Below, in pieces: positions 37,588-42,448 of a stretch of DNA of 42,448 nucleotides. The notes beneath the pieces are model-generated. The model was not told the origin of the DNA, ran no database searches, and worked only from the letters and a program-made list of their open reading frames with translations. The position numbers and the translations under genes were made by a program. Origin of the DNA: Clostridiales bacterium. GTDB lineage: Bacteria > Bacillota > Clostridia > Oscillospirales > Oscillospiraceae. The DNA lies in the NCBI GenBank assembly GCA_022782265.1, contig JALFOM010000030.1:1-42448 (forward strand). The letters are read 5' to 3'. The number at the start of each line of letters is the position of its first letter. Within the stretch, counting starts at the first letter, position 1.

Positions 37588-37626
37588 AAAAACAGGGAGC
37601 AGTTCTTCCGGCTGTTCCCTGTTTTT
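37588..37626. terminator. Bidirectional terminator between small convergent genes
   Basis: 15-bp stem AAAAACAGGGAGCAG (37588-37602) / CTGTTCCCTGTTTTT (37612-37626) with one G-T pair and a 9-base loop. Confidence 0.9.
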
Positions 37627-37643
37627 CTGAAGCGCTGATAAGC

Positions 37644-37811
37644 CTATGCTTGCTTATTCTGAAAGGCCATGTACATCTCCTCCGTCTCCTGCTGGGCCTG
37701 ACGGAGCATCTCGTTTCGCAGCAGGCTGACGGGCATGGCCATCGCGTCAGTGATGGCATTGAACAGTTTATAGTACATGGCTTTGTAGAGTTCCGCTTCC
37801 CTGTCTTCCAC
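37644..37811 (-). CDS. Conserved very small protein
   Basis: A 55-residue protein, likely from GTG 37811 (SD GAGGTG six bases upstream). The sequence LYKAMYYKLFNAITDAMAMP...QQETEEMYM resembles short proteins common in Oscillospiraceae with the pattern YxxLFNxxTDA...QQExEExY (from memory). No membrane segment; two helices are predicted. The frame is open much further upstream, but that DNA holds palindromes and the divergent gene's control region. Function unknown; it is divergent from a ribbon-helix-helix gene. Confidence 0.6.
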   Translation of the reverse strand: MEDREAELYKAMYYKLFNAITDAMAMPVSLLRNEMLRQAQQETEEMYMAFQNKQA

Positions 37812-37832
37812 TTTTTTCACCTCGTTTATGAT

Positions 37833-37888
37833 GCAGCACAATTGTGCTGCAAATGCAACGTATATTTGTAATGCATATTGTAATACAT
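37833..37888. promoter_or_regulatory. Operator region between divergent small genes
   Basis: Perfect 18-bp palindrome GCAGCACAATTGTGCTGC (37833-37850) and a direct repeat TTGTAATGCAT (37866-37876) / TTGTAATACAT (37878-37888), 12-bp period. Likely sites for the ribbon-helix-helix protein encoded alongside. Confidence 0.6.
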
Positions 37889-37917
37889 TCTGAGCATAAT
37901 AAGGCTTGAGGTGTATC

Positions 37918-38094
37918 ATGAGCAAATTCAAAATCCCCAGCATACCTGCCACAACGAACAAATCCATCCGTTTTCCCAACGATGTGATTGAGCAGGTGGA
38001 AAAGGCCATTGTGGGCAAGGACTTCACCTTCTCCGCCTTTGTCATCGAGGCGGTGCGCATGGCGCTGAAGGATCTGCAGGACGATGAAGAATAG
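37918..38094 (+). CDS. Ribbon-helix-helix (CopG-like) small DNA-binding protein
   Basis: A 58-residue protein: NKSIRFPNDVIEQVEKAIVGKDFTFSAFVIEAVRMALKDL fits the ribbon-helix-helix pattern (beta strand with alternating Ser/Arg, then helix, Gly/Phe turn, helix FSAFVIEAVRMAL). RHH proteins bind DNA as dimers and commonly autoregulate; repeats in front of the gene fit. No toxin partner is recognisable; the divergent 55-residue protein is not a known toxin. Start ATG 37918 has TGAGGTG about five bases upstream. Confidence 0.85.
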   Translation: MSKFKIPSIPATTNKSIRFPNDVIEQVEKAIVGKDFTFSAFVIEAVRMALKDLQDDEE

Positions 38095-38100
38095 GCGGGA

Positions 38101-38131
38101 AAAAGGAAGCGGCGAGAACCGCTTCCTTTTT
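38101..38131. terminator. Bidirectional terminator between RHH gene and coaX
   Basis: Stem GGAAGCGG (38105-38112) / CCGCTTCC (38119-38126) with A-run before and five T after. Stem identical to 37220-37241. Confidence 0.9.
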
Positions 38132-38164
38132 CCCATTTCTGCATTTTCGTTTTTTTACCTGTCC

Positions 38165-38929
38165 CTACTTGTTCTTCTGGTACAGGTACCACAGGCCCTT
38201 CAGCAGCAGATCATCATCGCAGATGATCTCATGCCTGCAGAAGGGGATGATGCTGGAGGACAGGCCGCCGGTGGCCACAACGGTGCATTTGTAGCCCAGC
38301 TCGGCTTCCATCCGGTCGATCATGCCGTCGATGGTGGCGGCGGTGCCGAACACCGCGCCGCTGCGCATGCTGTCCACAGTATTGGTGGCGATGCACTTTT
38401 TCGGCGGGGTGATAGAGATATCCGGCAAAAGGCTTGTGCCGGCGGCAAGGGCGTTGTAGGCCAGCTTCACGCCGGGGATGATGGCCCCGCCCCGGTAGCA
38501 CCTGTCCTTATCGATCACCACCACGGTGGTGGCGGTGCCCATGTCCAGCACAATGGAGGGCACGCCGTAAAAGTTCATGGCGGCCACGCTGCCCACCACG
38601 ATATCTCCGGCCAGAGTGCCGGGGTCATCAATGCGGACATTCATCCCGGTGCGCATACCCGGTCCGACTACCATGCAGTCTATCCCGGTGAGCTTTTTCA
38701 CCGCCTCTTTCAGCGAGTCGGTGACGGAAGGCACGACAGAGGAGATGATGGCCCCCTCAAAGCCGCGGCTGTCGATACCGAACACCTCAAAAAGCTGGCG
38801 GAGCTTGATGGCGTATTCCGCCGGGGTCTCCCGGGTGTTGGTCTGTATGCGGACGATGCTGTTTATCTCGCCCTTTTCAATGCAGCCCAGGACAATATTG
38901 GTATTGCCCACATCAATGGCAAGGATCAT
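38165..38929 (-). CDS. coaX: Type III pantothenate kinase
   Basis: First step of coenzyme A synthesis: ATP-dependent phosphorylation of pantothenate, using the acetate-kinase/actin fold and no feedback by CoA. The 254-residue protein has phosphate-1 motif AIDVGNTNIVLG, pantothenate site VVGPGMRTGM, the second ATP-phosphate motif VLDMGTATTVVVID and GGAIIPGVKL, then VVATGGLSS. Start ATG 38929 follows the stop of the upstream ECF gene by one base. The neighbour probably imports pantothenate, so the two genes supply and activate the vitamin. Confidence 0.96.
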   Translation of the reverse strand: MILAIDVGNTNIVLGCIEKGEINSIVRIQTNTRETPAEYAIKLRQLFEVFGIDSRGFEGAIISSVVPSVTDSLKEAVKKLTGIDCMVVGPGMRTGMNVRIDDPGTLAGDIVVGSVAAMNFYGVPSIVLDMGTATTVVVIDKDRCYRGGAIIPGVKLAYNALAAGTSLLPDISITPPKKCIATNTVDSMRSGAVFGTAATIDGMIDRMEAELGYKCTVVATGGLSSSIIPFCRHEIICDDDLLLKGLWYLYQKNK

Positions 38930-38930
38930 T

Positions 38931-39518
38931 TTATGCTGCCTTTCCCTTTTTTCCAATATTGATCAGTCTGACGACAATGGGGCTGAGGACGATATCCACG
39001 ATCAGCTCAAAGACGAAGTTCAGACCAACCAGCCCTACGATCATATAGGTGCCCACATTCTCAAAACCGCTGCCTGCCGCCCACTGGGAAATGGTCTCCA
39101 TGAAGAAGAGGAAGCAGCCCAGCAGGAACACGCCGGTGTTGACCACAGGGCAGACGATGGCGGAAGCCACCACAGCCACATAGGTGTTCTTCTTTTCCAG
39201 CAACCTGAACACCAGTCCGGCGCAGAGACCGGCCAGTGTGCCCTTGGCCAGAACGGTCACAACGGTGCCGAGGGGGCTGATGGGCAGAAAAGCTGCAGCG
39301 TCGCCGGAGAGCAGCACAGCCATGCCGAACACGAAGCCCAGCCAAGCGCCTGCGCCCGCGCCGTACATCGCAGCGCCCACAACGATGGGGATGAGCACCA
39401 GAGAGACGGAGAAGGGGCCGAAGCGGACGAAGCTGCCCAGCAGCTGGAGCACGACGACGATGGCGGTGAAGATGGCCACGCCGGTCAGAACGCGGGTTTC
39501 AATACGTTTGCTTTTCAT
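38931..39518 (-). CDS. ECF transporter S component, probably for pantothenate
   Basis: A 195-residue membrane protein with about six hydrophobic segments and the S-component features: N-terminal TRVLTGVAIFTAIVVVLQLLG, GAAMYGAGAGAWLGFVFGMAVLLSGD, LAKGTLAGLCAGLVFRLL. S components bind vitamins and share an energy-coupling module encoded elsewhere. Fusion to the operon of coaX (one base between) points to pantothenate, like PanT; sequence alone does not prove the ligand. SD AGGAGG lies about 10 bases before ATG 39518. Confidence 0.88.
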   Translation of the reverse strand: MKSKRIETRVLTGVAIFTAIVVVLQLLGSFVRFGPFSVSLVLIPIVVGAAMYGAGAGAWLGFVFGMAVLLSGDAAAFLPISPLGTVVTVLAKGTLAGLCAGLVFRLLEKKNTYVAVVASAIVCPVVNTGVFLLGCFLFFMETISQWAAGSGFENVGTYMIVGLVGLNFVFELIVDIVLSPIVVRLINIGKKGKAA

Positions 39519-39571
39519 ATTTTATTTACCTCCTGCTGTCGCTCCGGTCATGCCGGATGCGGCGCAGGGAC

Positions 39572-39600
39572 ATCATATTACAGGCTTATTTGTTTGTCAA
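39572..39600 (-). promoter_or_regulatory. Promoter of ECF-coaX operon
   Basis: Minus-strand -35 TTGACA (39595-39600), 17-bp spacer, -10 TATGAT (39572-39577). The -35 overlaps the last codons of ogt. Confidence 0.8.
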
Positions 39601-40079
39601 TATTTTGCTGTTTTTTCCTGTTCCAACAGGAATTTTTTTCGTTCGATGCCGCCGGCGTAGCCGGTCAGGCTGCCGTCGCTGCCCAGCACTCTGTGACAGG
39701 GAATCAGAAGGGAGATGGGATTTCTGCCCACGGCGCTGCCCACCGCTCTGGGGCTGCTGCCCAGGCGCTTTGCCAGCTCTCCGTAGCTCAGGGCTTCGCC
39801 GTAAGGGATGGTGAGCAGCTCCTCCCACACCCGTTTTTGAAAGGGCGTCCCCGCCGGCGCAAGCTTTACCTTTATTTTCGGTTCTTTTCCCCGGAAATAT
39901 TCCTCCAGCCAGTCCACAGCGGCGCTGAGCGCGGGGCTGTTTTCCGCTTCGGTCAGCACCATGTCCCGCAGCCCGGCCCGGTCATATTTCTGTCCGGTAA
40001 ACCACAGCCCGCAGACCGCCTCCCCGTCAGCGGCGATGAAGATTTCCCCGAGGGGGGAAGAAAATGTACAGCAATCCAT
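39597..40079 (-). CDS. ogt: Methylated-DNA-protein cysteine methyltransferase
   Basis: Suicide repair enzyme that moves methyl from O6-methylguanine (and O4-methylthymine) to Cys128 in the active-site PCHRV (ISLLIPCHRVLGSDGSLTGYAGG). The DNA-binding Arg finger helix (SYGELAKRLGSSPRAVGSAVGRNP) and N-terminal ribonuclease-H-like domain are present. 160 residues is normal. SD AAGGGAG precedes ATG 40079. It lies 16 bases downstream of the deacetylase gene on the same strand and could be cotranscribed. Confidence 0.96.
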   Translation of the reverse strand: MDCCTFSSPLGEIFIAADGEAVCGLWFTGQKYDRAGLRDMVLTEAENSPALSAAVDWLEEYFRGKEPKIKVKLAPAGTPFQKRVWEELLTIPYGEALSYGELAKRLGSSPRAVGSAVGRNPISLLIPCHRVLGSDGSLTGYAGGIERKKFLLEQEKTAKY

Positions 40080-40095
40080 TTTTCTCCCTTTCGTC

Positions 40096-41538
40096 TCAGT
40101 TGGCGATGCTGTGGTGGGCCTCGTAGCTTGTCATGTCCAGGGCCTCAAAGCTGTAGCCGTTGGAGGTGCCCCAGATCAGCACGGTTTCCACTGCGTTCAC
40201 GCTGTAATTTTTGATGTCGTGCTGGAGCACCACGGCGGCAGTTTTGCCGCTGCATCCGGCGATGATGTTCTCTGCCACCTGGCTTGTGACTGTGGTCTCC
40301 CCCGCGTCGCCGCTGGACACATTCCAGTCAAAATAGCGGTAGCCCATGTTCTCCATGGCGGCGGCCAGCCGGCTCATGATCCCCGGGTTAAAGCGGCTTA
40401 CGGTGTTGGAGCTGCCGCCGGGGAAGCGGAACAGGCTGGTATAGCTGCCGGTCTGCTCGTAGATCAGCTGCTCCACGGCGTTAAAGTCGTCAAAATAAGC
40501 CTGCTCGCTGGAATAGATGCTGTTATAATCGTGGGTATAGGTGTGTACGCCGATGCTGTGCCCCTCCCGGTAGGCGCGGCCGATCATGTCGGAATAGCGG
40601 GTGTCGGTACCGGTGACAAAGAAGGTGGCCTTGGCCCCGTATTCAGACAGGATATCCAGCAGCTGCTCGGTATAGGGCCCCGGGCCGTCGTCGAAGGTCA
40701 GATAGATGGTCTTTCTCTCCGGCTTTTTCACCTCGGGCCGCTCCGCCGCCACCACATTCACCCGGCGCTTGGCGCTGGCGGCGTCGCCCCGGTCGTTGGT
40801 GATGGAATAGGTCAGTTCATAGCTGCCCGGCACATAGGGGCAGACGCTGCCGCTGACGGTCACATAGCTTGTCAGGTCGTTTCCCAGGCTGTCCGCGGCC
40901 CGGTAGCCCGGCTCGGAAAAGCTCATGGCTGCGGTCATGGTCATGTCCGCGTCGCCGTTTAAGCTGATGCTGGGGGTGGATATACTGTATTCGATGAGCC
41001 GCTCAGCCCGGGCCTCGTTGCCGGAGGAATCCTTCACGGTGTAGATAATCCTGTCCTCCAGCTCCGTGCGCTCCACCCGGCCGGTGATGTCTCCGTCGCA
41101 GTTATCCCGGGCGGTGTAGCCCTCCTCCTCGTAGCCGGTAAACCAGCTGGCCTTATAGCCCTCCGTGTGGTTAAGCTCGATTACCGGGGGCTGGGTGTCC
41201 ACCACCCGGACATGGCGCTCCACAGTGGTCTCCCGCCCCAGAACGGAGGCGGTGTAGCTTATGGTGTATTCCCCCAGCTTTCCGGTGTCCACCTGGCCCT
41301 GTCCGCTCAGGCCTTTGGGCTTCCTGCTGCTGCCGAAGATCCGCCCGGTGGATATGGCCTGCGCCCCGGGGTCAGTGAATGTCTCCCCCACTTCCACCGT
41401 CATCTCGCTCTCGCCCAGCAGCGTGATCTCCGCGTGACGCCCGTCAATCAGCACCGCCGCCGCAAGCAGCACCAGCAGATATACGCCCAGAATAATCAGC
41501 GCCAGGCGCAGCTTGGGGCTCATTTTTTTCTTTTCCAT
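40096..41538 (-). CDS. Polysaccharide deacetylase with Ig-like repeats
   Basis: A 480-residue cell-surface enzyme. Membrane anchor about residues 11-31, then three DUF5011/HYR-like Ig repeats (ITLLGESEMTVEVGETFTDPGAQAIS..., PPVIELNHTEGYKASWFTGYEEEGYTARDNCDGDI, PSISLNGDADMTMTAAMSFSEPGYRAADSLGNDL), and a NodB domain with all family motifs: TFDDGPGPYTEQLL (Asp-Asp), HTYTHDYNSIYSS (His-His zinc ligands), RFPGGSSNTVS, YRYFDWNVSSGDA and VLQHDI. It removes acetyl groups from peptidoglycan GlcNAc or similar glycans, often giving lysozyme resistance. Start ATG 41538 has GGGAG six bases upstream. Confidence 0.95.
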   Translation of the reverse strand: MEKKKMSPKLRLALIILGVYLLVLLAAAVLIDGRHAEITLLGESEMTVEVGETFTDPGAQAISTGRIFGSSRKPKGLSGQGQVDTGKLGEYTISYTASVLGRETTVERHVRVVDTQPPVIELNHTEGYKASWFTGYEEEGYTARDNCDGDITGRVERTELEDRIIYTVKDSSGNEARAERLIEYSISTPSISLNGDADMTMTAAMSFSEPGYRAADSLGNDLTSYVTVSGSVCPYVPGSYELTYSITNDRGDAASAKRRVNVVAAERPEVKKPERKTIYLTFDDGPGPYTEQLLDILSEYGAKATFFVTGTDTRYSDMIGRAYREGHSIGVHTYTHDYNSIYSSEQAYFDDFNAVEQLIYEQTGSYTSLFRFPGGSSNTVSRFNPGIMSRLAAAMENMGYRYFDWNVSSGDAGETTVTSQVAENIIAGCSGKTAAVVLQHDIKNYSVNAVETVLIWGTSNGYSFEALDMTSYEAHHSIAN

Positions 41539-41682
41539 CTTATCTCCCACCCGTTTGCTCTATTCTACCCGAATATGATGATTGAACTGCGGCCAGGACT
41601 GACCGGTTCATGATTATCGTGGAGTATATTATACACCAGCGTAAATATTATGTTAACAGGAAAAATGTCGTTTTCAGAAAAA

Positions 41683-41753
41683 TTAAGAAATTACGGCCAA
41701 AGCTGGTTAAGAAATTAATTTTCGTTGAACTGGCAGGAAATCTCTGTTATAGT
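41683..41753 (+). promoter_or_regulatory. glyS promoter with upstream direct repeats
   Basis: -35 TTGAAC (41725-41730), 17-bp spacer, -10 TATAGT (41748-41753). TTAAGAAATTA occurs at 41683-41693 and 41707-41717, 24 bp apart. The whole 265-base gap (41551-41815) is otherwise A/T-rich without a gene or T-box. Confidence 0.65.
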
Positions 41754-41783
41754 AACAAGTTGTCGGAAAGACAAATATTATCT

Positions 41784-41802
41784 CTGCGGCAGCCAGCCGC
41801 AG
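41784..41802 (+). promoter_or_regulatory. Hairpin next to glyS ribosome-binding site
   Basis: Perfect arms CTGCGGC (41784-41790) and GCCGCAG (41796-41802); the last bases of the stem run into the AGGAAAGGA Shine-Dalgarno. Could limit translation. Confidence 0.45.
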
Positions 41803-41815
41803 GAAAGGACGAAAA

Positions 41816-42448
41816 ATGAAAAACATCGAAAAGACAATGGACAAAATCGTGGCCCTGTGCAAAAACCGCGGCTTCATCTTCGCCGGAAGCGAGATCTACG
41901 GCGGCCTTGCCAACACCTGGGACTACGGCCCTCTGGGCGTGGAGCTGAAAAACAACGTAAAAAAAGCCTGGTGGAAGAAATTCGTTCAGGAGAACCCCTA
42001 CAATGTGGGCCTGGACGCCGCCATACTGATGAACCCCCAGACCTGGGTGGCTTCCGGCCATCTGGGCGGCTTCTCCGACCCGCTGATGGACTGCCGTGAG
42101 TGCCACGAGCGCTTCCGCGCCGACAAGCTCATCGAGGACTGGTGCAATGAGACGGGCTTTGAACTTCCCAAGCCCATCGACGCCTTTTCCCAGGCGGAGA
42201 TGAAGGACTTTGTGGAGGAGCACAACATCCCCTGCCCTACCTGCGGAAAGCACAATTTTACCGATATCCGTCAGTTCAACCTGATGTTCAAGACCTTCCA
42301 GGGCGTGACCGAGGACGCGAAGAACACCGTTTACCTCCGGCCTGAGACTGCCCAGGGTATTTTCACCAACTTTGTGAACGTCCAGCGCACCACCCGCAAG
42401 AAGCTGCCCTTCGGCATCGGCCAGATCGGCAAGAGCTTCCGCAACGAG
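41816..42448 (+). CDS. glyS: Glycyl-tRNA synthetase (class II, dimeric type), 3'-truncated by window edge
   Basis: Charges tRNA-Gly. The 211 residues present are the N-terminal catalytic region of the eukaryote/archaea-like dimeric GlyRS found in Firmicutes: [46 protein letters not shown], a zinc-type Cys pattern (CRECHERF...CPTCGKHNF), and class II motif 2 with [37 protein letters not shown]. The gene continues beyond 42448. SD AAAGGA lies seven bases before ATG 41816. Confidence 0.97.
   Translation, partial: MKNIEKTMDKIVALCKNRGFIFAGSEIYGGLANTWDYGPLGVELKNNVKKAWWKKFVQENPYNVGLDAAILMNPQTWVASGHLGGFSDPLMDCRECHERFRADKLIEDWCNETGFELPKPIDAFSQAEMKDFVEEHNIPCPTCGKHNFTDIRQFNLMFKTFQGVTEDAKNTVYLRPETAQGIFTNFVNVQRTTRKKLPFGIGQIGKSFRNE

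Noticed and set aside
37812-38192. Longer form (182 codons) of the 55-residue protein
   Set aside because: The extra part covers the divergent RHH gene and its operators and has no SD.
41551-41815. T-box leader of glyS
   Set aside because: No specifier stem or TGGN T-box sequence; the inferred leader is about 55 bases.

Overview
The window is a gene-dense, roughly 55-60% GC stretch of chromosome from an anaerobic, spore-forming clostridial Firmicute. I infer something close to the gut Oscillospiraceae (Oscillibacter/Flavonifractor-like). The grounds are sporulation genes (SpoIIE, SpoIIP, a SleB-type hydrolase), rubrerythrin/rubredoxin with a PerR-like regulator, ECF transport, a DUF4317 protein, a TSCPD protein, good Shine-Dalgarno sites and Firmicute-type promoters and terminators. 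The species call is from gene content and style, not from a search. Both edges cut genes: spoIIE on the left, glyS on the right. There is no phage, CRISPR array or intact insertion sequence.

Left part (1-9.8 kb): the 3' part of spoIIE plus a small membrane gene; a minus-strand envelope-type two-component operon (response regulator, sensor kinase, membrane-anchored third gene) followed by a VanY-like D,D-carboxypeptidase; mntP; a pyridoxamine-oxidase-like gene; initiator tRNA-fMet; and an operon of a DUF2975-like membrane protein, an XRE regulator and a lipoprotein. The response-regulator promoter and the carboxypeptidase promoter share an identical 18-nt direct-repeat element, which defines a small candidate regulon.

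Middle (9.8-21.4 kb): a second two-component system lies divergent from a large lipoprotein that looks like a beta-propeller fused to a sugar-type solute-binding domain. After an intergenic stretch full of hairpins come two sugar-type ABC permeases, then a HlyD-like adaptor with a MacB-periplasmic-domain protein but no ATPase, and a GH25 lysozyme with a Cna-B-like domain. A second propeller-SBP lipoprotein at 27.5 kb carries the same TTAAGA direct-repeat box in its promoter, so the two are probably co-regulated.

Right part (21.4-42.4 kb): DUF4317 protein, leucine-rich repeat membrane protein, M29 aminopeptidase, acyl-ACP thioesterase-like protein, lone HypB, a third SBP-like lipoprotein divergent from a HAD phosphatase, RsmG, SleB-type hydrolase with TSCPD protein, SpoIIP, the PerR/rubrerythrin/zinc-ribbon/rubredoxin oxidative-stress cluster, several very small genes (one resembling a RiPP leader, one ribbon-helix-helix regulator with probable operators), an ECF S-component with CoaX, Ogt, a polysaccharide deacetylase with Ig-like domains, and the start of glyS.

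Functional assignments rest on motifs read by eye. Regulatory links rest on shared sequence elements and are inferences.
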